Part shown: positions 8,969 through 19,134 of the stretch, piece after piece
Position numbering within the stretch: the stretch's first letter is position 1
Layout: every line of letters begins with the position of its first letter
Origin: Planctomycetota bacterium
GTDB taxonomy: Bacteria > Planctomycetota > B15-G4
Length of the DNA stretch: 64,000 nucleotides
Assembly (NCBI GenBank): GCA_020638905.1
Contig: JACKHP010000004.1
Coordinates: forward strand, 199,995 to 263,994
Direction of reading: 5' to 3'
Translations under genes and position numbers: made by a program
Notes under the pieces: generated by a model
Database searches by the model: none
Seen by the model: only the letters and a program-made list of their open reading frames with translations
What the model was told of the DNA's origin: nothing

Positions 8969-11900
8969 GGCTTCACCTTCACGTAGGGAATGATGATCGT
9001 GTCGATCGTCGGCGGTTGGGTGGAGCCCGCCGCCACGGCGAACGAGGCGCGGAACTTCACGTAGATGCGGTCACCGCCCACGCCCGTGACGTCGTCCTCG
9101 AAGCTCGGCGACAGGACGTCGACGTAGCCCGAGTCGAGCTGCGGCACCGAGAAGTCGAGCAGCGTGCCGGCCTTCACCTCGACCTTGAGGTTCGCGCCAC
9201 TCGAGGTGGTCGACAGCGGCGGGTCGATGATCGGACGCAGGTAGCGCACCTCTCCGGAGGGCGTGTCCACCTCGATCGTCGGCGACTGCACCAACGAGAC
9301 CCGCTTCTTGTACTTCCAGAGCATGTAGTAGCGGGAGTTGTCGCCGAAGTTCGCCGGCGGGCCGGTGTAGCCCGGCTCGTTCGAGACGATGTTGATCAGG
9401 TTCGACTGCCCCGTCCCGTTGGGGATGAGGCACGGGTTGCCGTCGAACACGGGCGCCGGCGACGAGAAGATGACCGGCGGACCGTACCCGACGTAGTACG
9501 TCGGCGGCTGCCCCGTCGGGCCCGGGTAGGCGAACTTGTTCGGCAGCGGATAGGCCAGCATGCCGTCGGCGAAGTACCAGTCGGCCGACGGGTCGGTGTT
9601 GCACTTCGGGAACTTGATCAGACAGAAGATGTCCTTGTCGACCTCGCCGTTCTCGGAGTCGGGCTTCGGTTGCAGGCTCTCGCAGGCCTCGTCGCGCGGC
9701 GGCAGCACGTACTCCGACGGCACGAGCGGCGGCATGCCGTTGTTGGGCTCGGGCGGCTGGATCGTCTGCGTGAAGCACCCCGGCTCGAGCAGCGGGCCGC
9801 CCTCGCCTCCGACGACGTTCTTGAACGTGCCGTTGTCGGCCAGGTCGACGTTGACCGTGTTCGGTACGCAGTGCGCGAGCGGGTCCTGCCCCTGGCTCCA
9901 GACACGGAAGCGCGGCAGCACCGAGGTCAGGATGCCGGGTGAGAAGCGGTACGAGTTGCGCAGCGGCACGGCGTTGTTCGGACCGATGCGGTACTCGATC
10001 AGCATCGGGAAGCGGCTGTCGTACGGGAACGAGAAGACCGAGTTGGACCCGAAGTAGGGATCGAAGCCGGCGTTGAACTTGGGGTAGTCGAGGTAGAAGT
10101 TGAAGTTCGTCAGCGACGACCCCGCGCTGGACGGCTTGAACAGGTTCGCATTGCTGATCGGGTACGGCGTGCCCTTCTTGACCACCGAGGTCATCGGCGG
10201 CTGGTTGGCCACGTACTTCTGGAGCGCGGGGGCGATCGCGTCGCTGGGGCTGCAACTGAAGCAGTTGTCGTGCCAGTCGAGCGTGTTGCAGTCGAACTGA
10301 CGCACGAGACCCGAGTCGGTGGCGTCGGGGATGCCGTTCGTCTGGTTCGTGTTGGGGCCCTTGCCGTTGTTGGCCGAGCCCAGTCCGACGACGACCTCGA
10401 ACGAGTCGAGGCTGGTGTTGTTGAGCGGAAGGGTCGGCGACCACGCCAAGCCGACGAGGTCGAGGACCACGTCCTGGTAGTCGGCGACGGCCGGCGACGC
10501 ATCGCCGGCGCGATAGATGTGCTGGAAGCGCGCACCGAACGGCGAGTTGATCGGCACGCCCAATCCGAAGCCGACCGAGATCAGGAAGTCCTCGCCGTTG
10601 GGCGAGGCGAAGTTGGAGGGCTTGGGCGGGTTGAAGTTGTCGATCACGTGCTCGATCGTGTTCGCCGGCGCGCCCGTGAGGCGTCCCGGCACGTTCAGGC
10701 CGACCTCGGTGAGCGTCGGACCGTAGATGAAGCGCCGGACGACCTCACCGTTCTCGACGACGGGCGGGAAGTCGTTGAACTCGACGCCCGCGGTGACCTC
10801 GTCGTGGACCGATCCCTCGGGGTAGGTGAAGGTCGCCGTCTTCGCCTGTCCCTGGAATCGGTGGACCAGGACGCCGTAGTCGGGATCGCTGGTCGACTGG
10901 GTCTGGAACTCGACCGAGAAGTCGACGGCCGGAGGGAACGGGCTCACGCCTGCACTCGTCGACGCGAGGATGAAGTTCTCGGTGTCGCCCTGGTCGAGCA
11001 GGGCGGCGGGCAGGCCCAGGCCACGCCCGCCGAGGTCGGTCACGCCGGAGATGCCCAGCGTGGGCAGGTCCTGGAGCTGGGCCAGCACGGCCGGCGAAGC
11101 GCTCGACTGCAGGGCGCTGACGTCCGACCCCTCGGGGATCGTGCGCAGCACCAACCGCAACGCCGAGGCCGTGCCGCCGAAGCCGATGAACTCGGACGCG
11201 CCGGGATCGGTCTGGTCGGTCAGGTACGGGCGGAAGCGGATCGTGCGTCCCTGGTCGGACGCCTGCACGTCGCCGACGCGCATGTCGGAGTACGCCGCGT
11301 CGGTCGCGCCGCTCGAACCGGGCTTGACGTAGAACGTCTCGTAGGGCTTGAAGCTGGCGACGTCCATCGGCTCGTTGAACGTGACCTGCAGCATGCTCTT
11401 GGGAGGCACCGGCAGGAAGGTCCCCGTGGCCGGGTTCCAGCGCGTGGTGCGCTCGACGCCGCCCTCGTCGAAGACGCGCACGAAGTAGCGCAGGTCGCTG
11501 TTGTGCAGGTCTTCGGGGTCGAGCGGATCACGCGGCACGTTCTCGGGATCGACCGTGAGCCGCGCCAGCTCCGCCGGGTCGCTGGGCAGCGGCGGCGGGA
11601 CGGGCTCGAAGAACTCGGAGCGCGTCAGCTCGAACGTGTCGTCGATCGCCACGGCCGGGTCGAGCAGGCTGCCCGGCTCGAGCTCGAACGTCGGCACGCC
11701 ACCCACCGACAGGTTGCGCTCGACCACGTACTGCGACTGGGCGCCGCCGGCCGAGGTCACGATCATGCGCGAGTTCGCCCACTCGCCCAGGCCCGCGTTC
11801 GCCACGACGTTCGGGGCCGGAAGCAGATCGGCGGCCTCGATCCGGATCGCGAGCTGTCCGCCGACCGACACCGTCGTGATGCCGGAGATGCTGCCCTCGC

Positions 11901-12765
11901 GGGTGACGGCTCGCACGAGGCGCGGCGGAGACTTGTCGGGCAGGAAGCCGTTGAACGTCACGATGCCCGTGTCGGTCTGTTGCACGATGGCGTCGAGACC
12001 GCTGTTGCCCGGGTTGAACGGGAACGGTTCGCCGGGACCGCCGAGGCCGTCGGGGCGCGTCCCGAGCACCGTGCCGTCGGTGGCCTTGAGCGGCAGCTTG
12101 CCGATCACACCGAGCACGATGCGCATGTAGCCCTTGGCGTCTTCGACGATCTTGCCCTGCGAGTCGAACACGAGCGGGCTGGCCTCGAACCCGAGCGTGG
12201 CCGGCGTCACGCCGAGCAGCACGAGACGCTTGCCGTCGACCCACGCCCGCACGGGCACGAGCTGACCGTCCTTGCGCAGCACCTGGACGGGGCTCGACGC
12301 CTGGATCATGTTCGGCTGCGCCTCGTTGTCGGCCGAGGTGAGTCCGAGGGTCGCCGCGTCGATCGCCTTGGTGAAGTCGATCACGATCGCCGAGTTGCGC
12401 GGCACGAGCGGGATCTGCGGCGTGAGCGGATCCTGGACCTGTCCCAGGTTGATGGTCGAGAGGTTGGTGAGCGACCCACCCGGGTTGAGCGGCTTGGGGA
12501 AGCCCGCCAACGGCACGCCCGTGAGGGGATCGACCTCGTACAGCGAGGCCGGATTGACGACCTGGTCGAGTTGCCCGTCGATGCCGAGGATGGCGCGCGC
12601 GACCGACGCGGACTTCATGTAGAAGTCGCTCTGCGTCCCCGAGCCGGAACTCGAGGTGCCATCGCTGCTCCCGCCGCCGCCACCACCGCCGCCGCAACCG
12701 TAGGTGAGGACGAGCAGCAGGAGGGCAAGCGCCGGGAGGACGCGAGGACCAGCCGATCGAGGCAT
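8965..12765 (-). CDS. Giant secreted lipoprotein with Ig-like repeats (1266 residues)
   Basis: The protein starts MPRSAGPRVLPALALLLLVLTYGC followed by a run of eight glycines. Cys24 is the likely lipidation site, although TYGC is an imperfect lipobox. The chain is beta-rich and contains repeated phrases of the type 'IVIDFTKAIDAATL' and 'LQVTFNEPMDVASF', which are the signature of bacterial Ig-like Big_5/SbsA modules. It is not homologous in layout to its two 1650-residue neighbours. The ORF stays open upstream, but ATG 12765 is the only start that gives a signal peptide. It ends in an ATGA overlap with the next giant gene, so the two are probably translated together. A candidate -10 element lies about 120 bp upstream. 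Surface structural role inferred. Confidence 0.83.
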   Translation of the reverse strand: MPRSAGPRVLPALALLLLVLTYGCGGGGGGGGSSDGTSSSGSGTQSDFYMKSASVARAILGIDGQLDQVVNPASLYEVDPLTGVPLAGFPKPLNPGGSLTNLSTINLGQVQDPLTPQIPLVPRNSAIVIDFTKAIDAATLGLTSADNEAQPNMIQASSPVQVLRKDGQLVPVRAWVDGKRLVLLGVTPATLGFEASPLVFDSQGKIVEDAKGYMRIVLGVIGKLPLKATDGTVLGTRPDGLGGPGEPFPFNPGNSGLDAIVQQTDTGIVTFNGFLPDKSPPRLVRAVTREGSISGITTVSVGGQLAIRIEAADLLPAPNVVANAGLGEWANSRMIVTSAGGAQSQYVVERNLSVGGVPTFELEPGSLLDPAVAIDDTFELTRSEFFEPVPPPLPSDPAELARLTVDPENVPRDPLDPEDLHNSDLRYFVRVFDEGGVERTTRWNPATGTFLPVPPKSMLQVTFNEPMDVASFKPYETFYVKPGSSGATDAAYSDMRVGDVQASDQGRTIRFRPYLTDQTDPGASEFIGFGGTASALRLVLRTIPEGSDVSALQSSASPAVLAQLQDLPTLGISGVTDLGGRGLGLPAALLDQGDTENFILASTSAGVSPFPPAVDFSVEFQTQSTSDPDYGVLVHRFQGQAKTATFTYPEGSVHDEVTAGVEFNDFPPVVENGEVVRRFIYGPTLTEVGLNVPGRLTGAPANTIEHVIDNFNPPKPSNFASPNGEDFLISVGFGLGVPINSPFGARFQHIYRAGDASPAVADYQDVVLDLVGLAWSPTLPLNNTSLDSFEVVVGLGSANNGKGPNTNQTNGIPDATDSGLVRQFDCNTLDWHDNCFSCSPSDAIAPALQKYVANQPPMTSVVKKGTPYPISNANLFKPSSAGSSLTNFNFYLDYPKFNAGFDPYFGSNSVFSFPYDSRFPMLIEYRIGPNNAVPLRNSYRFSPGILTSVLPRFRVWSQGQDPLAHCVPNTVNVDLADNGTFKNVVGGEGGPLLEPGCFTQTIQPPEPNNGMPPLVPSEYVLPPRDEACESLQPKPDSENGEVDKDIFCLIKFPKCNTDPSADWYFADGMLAYPLPNKFAYPGPTGQPPTYYVGYGPPVIFSSPAPVFDGNPCLIPNGTGQSNLINIVSNEPGYTGPPANFGDNSRYYMLWKYKKRVSLVQSPTIEVDTPSGEVRYLRPIIDPPLSTTSSGANLKVEVKAGTLLDFSVPQLDSGYVDVLSPSFEDDVTGVGGDRIYVKFRASFAVAAGSTQPPTIDTIIIPYVKVKP

Positions 12766-12884
12766 GGGGAGACTCCGCAGATGTGGACGACGCCGGGCAT
12801 CCTCGGGGAAGAAGCCGGTGACGTCGAGGCGCGTGGTGCCGGGGGGGCGGCTCCTGCACGGAACCTGGCCACGAGCGGGTCCCG

Positions 12885-12890
12885 AGTATA
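12885..12890 (-). promoter_or_regulatory. Candidate -10 element for the lipoprotein operon
   Basis: TATACT on the minus strand, preceded by GGG, lies in the 250-bp gap upstream of the 12765 start. It stands out in very GC-rich sequence. The -35 region at 17-bp spacing (GCGAAA) is poor, so this is a tentative promoter for the 12765-3249 operon. Confidence 0.35.
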
Positions 12891-13015
12891 CCCGTCGTAG
12901 GCCGCGCTTTCGCCGTCCACCGGCTCCCGGAACGCCACGCCCGATGCGCCCCGGAGCCATGCGGGGCTGACGCGGTCGACCTCCCCCACCTGACACCGCT
13001 CTCGGCCGGCCGACC

Positions 13016-16000
13016 TCAGAATCGCAGCCGCAAGCGCAGGTCGTCGACCAGCGGACGCGGAGATTCGGGATCGACGACGAGGCCGGGCCCGGCCGCCACG
13101 TCGAACAGCACACGCATGCGCACGAGTCCGAACCCGTCGAGACGGGACGGATCGGCCACCCACGGGGTCAGCGTGTCCGGATCGGGCACCAACGCACCGG
13201 CCCGCACCGGGTGAGCGCCCTGGAACAGCACGCGCACCTCGGCACCGTCGGCCAGGACGTCGGGCAACAGGAACTCGGGAGCCGAGAGCGAAAGGTCGTT
13301 GAAGGGAGGATCAGGTGGGGATCCATGGCCGAACAGGCCGGGATCGAACGGCGGCAGGCCGGAGTGGAGCACGTAGTGCGCCGGCCATCCGGGCACCTTG
13401 CCGGCCGTGAGCACGGCCCCCTCGTCGAGGACGGGCTCGAGCCGCGTGCCATGGAAGGGATGCATGAAGGGAGGGGTGAGTCCCGCGGCATCCCGCTCGC
13501 GCAGCAGCGCGCCGGGGAAGGCCAGCCAGCGCGACGTCGCCACGCTCACCGAGCCGAGCGGCGGCGGAGCCAGGCCGAGCGGTACCACCGGCAGGCGGTC
13601 GACCTGGTCGGACGGATCGAAGGCCTGGCCGTCGACCGACGACGGTTGAGGCGTCCCGCCCGGCCGCTCCAGATCGAGGGCCAGCGGGATGTGCTCGCCG
13701 ACCCAGGTCGTGCCCGGCATCGACGGGAAGTCGGGGTCGTCGGGCGGGTTGTCGATCTCCACCAGATCGGCGACCTGGCCGTCGGCGTCGAGCACGGTCT
13801 CGTAGCCGTTGTAGGTGCGCATGACCTTGGACGGCTCGGGCTCCTCGACCACGTAGCGTCCCGAACCTTCGGGGTGCTCGAGCATGCGCGTGTCCGCCCA
13901 CTCGGCGCCGGAGCCCGCGGGGTCCTCGTTCGGCAGCACAGCCGAACCCTCGAGCACGGGCGCCCCACGCGGGACGAGCGGCGGACGCGATCCGTTGAGC
14001 ACGAGGTAGCGGTCGCGAGGGGAGGCACTCGGCCCGCCCGGCGCGCCGGGCAGCCCCTCGGGATACGCGTAGCGATCGTGGAGCATGTCGACGTAGCGCA
14101 GCTCGACCGGCAACGTCGACCCGGCCCCCAGGTCGGGGTGGTCCTTGCGCAGTGCGACGGGATCGCCCGTCCAGGGACCGAGCTTGAGCGGAGCGCGTTG
14201 CCGCGCGAACAAGAACACCCCGGGGTCGACGTGCACTCCGGAGGCCTGCACCTGCACGAGGCCGAAGCCCCCCTGTCCGCCGTCGCCTCGCGTCACCTCG
14301 TAGGTGAACGGCTCGAGCTTGGTGTCGTCACCGGGATGCGCCGTACGCGCGTCCCGTCCGAAGCCGCCCGAGACGTCGACCGCGGCGCCCAGATCGCCGT
14401 CGACATCGATGTAGCCGGCCGAACGATGCTCGACGTCGGCGGACAGCGTGATCGTGCCGCCGGCCTGGAGCAACACGGCGCCTCCGCTTCCTCCTCCTCC
14501 GCCGCCGGCCATGTTGCTGTTGCTCACGACCTCTCCGCCCCCGCCGTGTCCGCCGCTCGCGTCGAGGATCCCAGTGCGTCCGACGACGAGGTCGCCGAAG
14601 GCGCGCAAACGCAGCGCCCCTCCGCCGCCGCCTCCTCCCGCACCCTTGCTGTCGAAGCGCGTGGGTGACAGGAACACACCACCGAACAGCTTCGGGAAGT
14701 ACGGGGGACCCGACGCCTCGGGTTGTCCCTTGGGACCGGCCGCCCAGACCGAATGCCGCATGCTCACCACGCGGCTGCCCCCTCCGCCACCGCCCTGGCC
14801 GCCGCGCAGGTCGGAGAGCTCACCGCCCGGCCCGATGTAGTCGTTGCCGCCTTCCTCGTCGACGAAGACCGCATCGCCCGGTGCGCCGCCGGGGACGAGT
14901 CGTTGCGGATGCTCCGGATCGCCGAGCAGGTACACGCACTGCAGCGGCGTGTCGGGCTTCTTGCCCGCCGCACGGTTCTCGTCGTTGCCGTACAACGCGT
15001 CGTGGATCTTGTCGTCGGTGGGACAGTGCGAGAACGGGAACCACGAACTCTCGCTCTGTACGAGGTACGAACCGCTGCCCTGCTCGGCGGCCCGGCCGAG
15101 TTGGCGGAAGCTCCCGCCACCGCCCCCCGGCGGACGATGCCGTTCGTCGTTCGGCTGCAGGTTCGGGACGCGCGGGTATCCGCCGGGCCCGGGGTCGTAG
15201 CCCACCGTCGAGAGACCACCTCGTCCTCCGCGCGGCTGCATCACGAGCGTGCCGGACGCATCGGGGAACGGCGCCATGCCGGCCTCGCCCGTCTCGGGCG
15301 TCACGTACTGGTCGATCGTGCCCGGTCCCTTCGGATCGAAGCGCGTCGGATGCCCGTCGCCCCCGCGCCCCGCGCCGGGCCCTCCCGGACCGCCGGGCAC
15401 CGGCAGGAAACCCGAGTCGAACGTGTCGTCGCTGAACCCGTGCGTCCCCGACACGTCGATCATTCCGTGCACCTCGATGCGGCCCGTGGCCGTGATCCGC
15501 AGCGGACGCGTGCCGCGCGCGAGCACGCGTACGCCCTCGGGGATGATCACGTCGTGGAACACGAACTCGCCGCCGAGCACGGTGATCGGCGCGTTCACTC
15601 CCGGCGTCGACCCGTCGGACAGCGGGAAGTTCTGGGCATCGGTGTCGAGCAGCACCGTGTGCAGGTTGCCGAACGCGAGGTCGAGGTCGGGCTCGCCCGG
15701 TCCGTTCGATCGACGGTACGCGAGCGACGTCTTCGGGTCCCCCGCCGGTGGCGCGGGAACGAAGTCGCCCAGCGCCACGCCGTCGAGCGCTCCCACCGAG
15801 GCGCGCAGCCCTCCCAGGGTGCCCCACGCGGCGGCCAGCAGCCCGTCGTTCGCACCCGCGTCGTAGGCGTCGGCGTCGTCGAACGTCTCGAGGAACACGT
15901 CGTCGACGCGAGCCGCGGCACCGGCCGTGGGAGTCGGCGTCGCGTAGGTCGCGAGCCGCGTCACACCGAGTGGCGACAGGGGCTGCGCGACGTCCGCGTT

Positions 16001-17968
16001 CACCAGGCTCACGCCGTGCAGGCTCGCCAACGCCTGGCGCTGGACGAGGTCGACGCGCACCCCCACGGGCAGCAGCGCCGCCGGAGTGACGACCAGCACC
16101 GCACCCGAGTCCGCGTTCGTGCAGACCTCGATGCGGGCCGGCACGTCGAGCACGCCGAACGCCAGGTCACGCGCGGGCGACGCGACGCCGCCCCACCCGC
16201 GATCGGCCACTTCGGACGCGACGAGTTCGCTCGTGTCCGAGTCGAGGTGGACGCGCTCGATCACATCGCGTCCGGCGTCGAGCGCGAGCAGCGTCGCCTC
16301 GTCCTCGAAGACGGCGGCGACGTAGTCGCCCGGCAGCTGAGGCCCGGACTCTCCCGTCGGCAACCCCTCGCCGTCGGAGGAGACTCCGTCGAGATCGGGG
16401 TCGACCTCGCTCAGACGGTGCAGCGCCGGAGTCGCGTCGCCCTCACGAAGCGCCAGGGCCCACAACGATCCGGACGGCGCCTGCAGCAGATCGAGCACCT
16501 CGAGCGTCGGGTCCGGGAACGGATCCCCGACGAAGCCGTCGTCGGAGTCGGCCACTCGCACATCGAGCAGCCGCGGTGCGTCCGGCGGCTCGGCGTCGAG
16601 CCCCGAGAGACGTCTCGCCAGGGACGTGCGCAGTTCGCGGACGCGTCGCGTGGCCCGATCGAAGACGAGCATGCGACCCGCCTGCGTCACGAGCAGTCCG
16701 ATCGGATCGGAGAGCGCGATCGGCCACGCCTCGGGCTGCTCGTCGCCGTCGACGGAGTGCCGCGCGGCGCTCGGGTCGCCGAGCACGTGATCGACGACCG
16801 AGAGCGTGACGCCTCCGCCGGCCGCGTCGGCCAGCACCCACAGCAGGCCTGGATCACGATCGACGGCCAGGGCGCGCGGAGTGCCCAGCAGTCCGGCAGG
16901 CGCGGGCAACGGCGACGGCGGGAGGTCTCCGTGCAGCACGAGATCGCTCCCGTCGGCCGCCCCCGCGGAGCCTTCCTCGAGGCCCGCCAGGGCGGGCACG
17001 TCGTGCGCGACGCCGAGTGCGCCCGCCGGCACGACGAGCGGAACGAACAGCCGCGTGGCCCGGGACCGGAAGGCCCAGGTCGCGTCGCGCACGCCGTCGC
17101 CGTCGAGATCATCCCCCTCGAGCACCTCGGAGCCGGTGGCGAGCGGTGCGGCGTAGGTCAGCACGACGCTGTGCGGCGCCGTCGGGAAGCTCGCGACGGA
17201 TGCCCCCGGGGCCGTGTCGCTGAACACACCGGGATGCAACCACCCCGCCGGAGGATCGATCGCCGTCACCTGCGGCGGGAGGAACGCCGACGCATCGCCC
17301 GGGTAGTACGAGGCCGGCAGCGACGTCGTGTCGAAGCTCGTCTCGCCACCGGGCCCGACGAGGTTCGCGACGCGCGCGAACGGCGCGTCGGAGACCCGCG
17401 CCGTGTACGTCGACCCCGGAAACAACCCGGGCTTCTGGACGGCCGGAGCCGACACCGTCGCGAGCATCGGGGGGTGCGGCACCTGGGGATGGAACTCGAC
17501 CGTGTCCCCCACCGCCACCCAGTCGCCCAGGGCGGGGATGAGCAGCGGCAGTGCGGGCGCGAACACCGAGTCGGGCACGGCGTCGGAGGTCGTGAACACC
17601 GGCAGCGTGTTGCCGTCGAGCGCGCCCTGCGGCGGACCGCTGAAGTGGAACACGATCACCGTGTCGAGCGGAGCACCCAGCGCCGGCGGCCAGGCTCCCG
17701 GATCCTCGTGCGGAGGGTCGTCGACAAGGAGCCCCGGCGCGAGCCGGAAGGAGAAGCCCTCGAACGAGATGCCCTGCCCGACGACCTCGCCACCGTCGTC
17801 GGGTTCCGTCGGCGGTGGACGCCGCGCCGCGCCGGAGCCGCCACCGCACCCGATGAGCAGCGCCGCGCAGCAGAGCGACGCCCGCAGCGCGCACGACGCG
17901 GCACGCCGACCCGCTCCCGGGCGCCTCGACGAGCGGACGGGACACGTCGCGTCGGAAGTGCGATGCAT
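13016..17968 (-). CDS. Giant glycine-rich surface lipoprotein, paralogue of 4016-8968 (1650 residues)
   Basis: The N-terminal signal ends in lipobox LLIGC (Cys41) followed by a short Gly/Ser linker, without the long poly-glycine of its paralogue. The opening domain reads like that of 4016-8968: ISFEGFSFRLAPG against ITFEGITFLTALG, then PALGAPLDTVIVFHFSG against PTLGAPLNLTVVFTFSG. The two also share the segments LLDTDAQNFPL and DDTFDSGFLPVPGGPGG. The C-terminal half contains the same beta-helix-like Gly-rich turns (SGGHGGGGEVVSNS, GGGGGSGGAVLLQAGG), and both proteins close with a DxLTxWVxD segment and LRLR. Length is identical to the paralogue, so this is a duplication flanking an unrelated giant lipoprotein. 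Envelope or adhesion role inferred. Confidence 0.85.
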   Translation of the reverse strand: MHRTSDATCPVRSSRRPGAGRRAASCALRASLCCAALLIGCGGGSGAARRPPPTEPDDGGEVVGQGISFEGFSFRLAPGLLVDDPPHEDPGAWPPALGAPLDTVIVFHFSGPPQGALDGNTLPVFTTSDAVPDSVFAPALPLLIPALGDWVAVGDTVEFHPQVPHPPMLATVSAPAVQKPGLFPGSTYTARVSDAPFARVANLVGPGGETSFDTTSLPASYYPGDASAFLPPQVTAIDPPAGWLHPGVFSDTAPGASVASFPTAPHSVVLTYAAPLATGSEVLEGDDLDGDGVRDATWAFRSRATRLFVPLVVPAGALGVAHDVPALAGLEEGSAGAADGSDLVLHGDLPPSPLPAPAGLLGTPRALAVDRDPGLLWVLADAAGGGVTLSVVDHVLGDPSAARHSVDGDEQPEAWPIALSDPIGLLVTQAGRMLVFDRATRRVRELRTSLARRLSGLDAEPPDAPRLLDVRVADSDDGFVGDPFPDPTLEVLDLLQAPSGSLWALALREGDATPALHRLSEVDPDLDGVSSDGEGLPTGESGPQLPGDYVAAVFEDEATLLALDAGRDVIERVHLDSDTSELVASEVADRGWGGVASPARDLAFGVLDVPARIEVCTNADSGAVLVVTPAALLPVGVRVDLVQRQALASLHGVSLVNADVAQPLSPLGVTRLATYATPTPTAGAAARVDDVFLETFDDADAYDAGANDGLLAAAWGTLGGLRASVGALDGVALGDFVPAPPAGDPKTSLAYRRSNGPGEPDLDLAFGNLHTVLLDTDAQNFPLSDGSTPGVNAPITVLGGEFVFHDVIIPEGVRVLARGTRPLRITATGRIEVHGMIDVSGTHGFSDDTFDSGFLPVPGGPGGPGAGRGGDGHPTRFDPKGPGTIDQYVTPETGEAGMAPFPDASGTLVMQPRGGRGGLSTVGYDPGPGGYPRVPNLQPNDERHRPPGGGGGSFRQLGRAAEQGSGSYLVQSESSWFPFSHCPTDDKIHDALYGNDENRAAGKKPDTPLQCVYLLGDPEHPQRLVPGGAPGDAVFVDEEGGNDYIGPGGELSDLRGGQGGGGGGSRVVSMRHSVWAAGPKGQPEASGPPYFPKLFGGVFLSPTRFDSKGAGGGGGGGALRLRAFGDLVVGRTGILDASGGHGGGGEVVSNSNMAGGGGGGSGGAVLLQAGGTITLSADVEHRSAGYIDVDGDLGAAVDVSGGFGRDARTAHPGDDTKLEPFTYEVTRGDGGQGGFGLVQVQASGVHVDPGVFLFARQRAPLKLGPWTGDPVALRKDHPDLGAGSTLPVELRYVDMLHDRYAYPEGLPGAPGGPSASPRDRYLVLNGSRPPLVPRGAPVLEGSAVLPNEDPAGSGAEWADTRMLEHPEGSGRYVVEEPEPSKVMRTYNGYETVLDADGQVADLVEIDNPPDDPDFPSMPGTTWVGEHIPLALDLERPGGTPQPSSVDGQAFDPSDQVDRLPVVPLGLAPPPLGSVSVATSRWLAFPGALLRERDAAGLTPPFMHPFHGTRLEPVLDEGAVLTAGKVPGWPAHYVLHSGLPPFDPGLFGHGSPPDPPFNDLSLSAPEFLLPDVLADGAEVRVLFQGAHPVRAGALVPDPDTLTPWVADPSRLDGFGLVRMRVLFDVAAGPGLVVDPESPRPLVDDLRLRLRF

Positions 17969-18108
17969 GCGCTGCTCCTGGGGGAGCCCGCGCGGCGCAC
18001 GTCCCGGACGACCGCCGCCCGGGCGCCGAGCACGCCTCCGGCACAGGTCATCGGCCCGAGCTCGCGGGCGTTACGCAGGCGGCGACGAACCCGCCGCGTC
18101 GCGACGTG

Positions 18109-19134
18109 TCACGCGGGCGAGGCCTCGCCGTCGGGCAGGGCGAGGGCCGCGTCGATCAGGCGCACCATCCCGTCGTCCAGGGGAGCGAGCACGTCGTCAT
18201 GCCCAGGTCCGTCGAGCGCGAGCCTTCGCGCGAGTCGCCGCAGCAGCTCGTCGACTCCCGTTCCCGTGAGGCCCGAGACGCGCGGGAACCCGGCAGCCGA
18301 CGTCGGCGAGGTCGGGGCGCCGCGCAGGTCGTCCTTGCCGAGCACGACGAGCACCGGAGTCCCGTCCTGGGCGTGCTCGGTGACGGGAACGGGCGACGTG
18401 TCGCAGGGATCGAGCACGTGCACGAGCAGATCGGCGCCGTCGGCCGCGTCGTGCGCGCCGTCGGCACCCGCGGTGTCCTCGAGCCGCACCACGGCGCCGC
18501 ACAGGCGCAGCGTGGCGGTCACGGTGTCACGCGTCGTGCCCGCCCGCGGCGAGACGAGCGCGCGATCGTCCGACAGCAGGGCGTTGAAGAGCGTCGACTT
18601 GCCCGCGTTCGGGCGTCCCACGAGACGCACCACGGGGGGACGGGCGAGCCGCCGTCCGAGCGCGACGCATTCTCGGCTCGCCCGCAGACGGGTCCGCAGG
18701 CCGGGTGGCAGCGCGCCGGCGGCGAGCGCCCGTCGCGCGTCGTCCCCGAGGGCGGCGAGCAGCCCCCAGCGCGTCGACGCCAGGGCGCGCGCGTGCCGCA
18801 GGCTGGTCGGCGCCGCGAGCGGCACGCGATCGTCGCGCGACACGCCGAGGCAGCTGAGCGCGTCCTCCAGCAGATCGAGCACGCCGTCGCCGCCGTGCAC
18901 GTGGAGCTCGACACCCTCTGCGGTGCCACGCGCGACGAGGTCGTCGACCGGGCGTCCGTCGACGACGAGACGTGCGTGCACGACCTCGCCCGGAGCCGGC
19001 CACGAACGCGTGCCTCCCGACGGCGAACGCAGCGGCGACGGCGACGGCAGGCGGCCGCGCAACGCGAAGACGGCCAGCGCGGCCCGTCCCGCGGGAGTCA
19101 GGCGTGCGAAGCCGGCGGACTCAGCGCGCGGCAT
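18109..19134 (-). CDS. MnmE/TrmE-like GTPase, short degenerate form
   Basis: A 341-residue protein with an MnmE-like N-terminal remnant (HVHGGDGVLDLLEDAL, like the CHGG region of MnmE) and an embedded G domain: P-loop GRPNAGKST 173-181, G2 GTTRDTV 199-205, G3 DTAG 220-223. G4 is GKDD (266-269) instead of NKxD. MnmE is normally about 450 residues and ends in a helical domain with a C-terminal FCxGK cysteine; that C-terminal cysteine motif is absent here. The protein therefore probably cannot do the usual U34 tRNA modification, or does it differently. It overlaps coaX by 14 bp. Family placement is good; function is uncertain. Confidence 0.75.
   Translation of the reverse strand: MPRAESAGFARLTPAGRAALAVFALRGRLPSPSPLRSPSGGTRSWPAPGEVVHARLVVDGRPVDDLVARGTAEGVELHVHGGDGVLDLLEDALSCLGVSRDDRVPLAAPTSLRHARALASTRWGLLAALGDDARRALAAGALPPGLRTRLRASRECVALGRRLARPPVVRLVGRPNAGKSTLFNALLSDDRALVSPRAGTTRDTVTATLRLCGAVVRLEDTAGADGAHDAADGADLLVHVLDPCDTSPVPVTEHAQDGTPVLVVLGKDDLRGAPTSPTSAAGFPRVSGLTGTGVDELLRRLARRLALDGPGHDDVLAPLDDGMVRLIDAALALPDGEASPA

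Noticed and set aside
4193..8986. Plus-strand open frame of 1597 codons opposite the giant lipoprotein
   Set aside because: It is Arg/Val/His-rich without domains, while the opposite frame has a signal peptide, operon overlaps and a clear paralogue. It is an antisense shadow caused by high GC.
10270..12900. Plus-strand open frame of 876 codons opposite the Ig-like lipoprotein
   Set aside because: Same reason: no signal or motifs, composition typical of GC-rich antisense frames.
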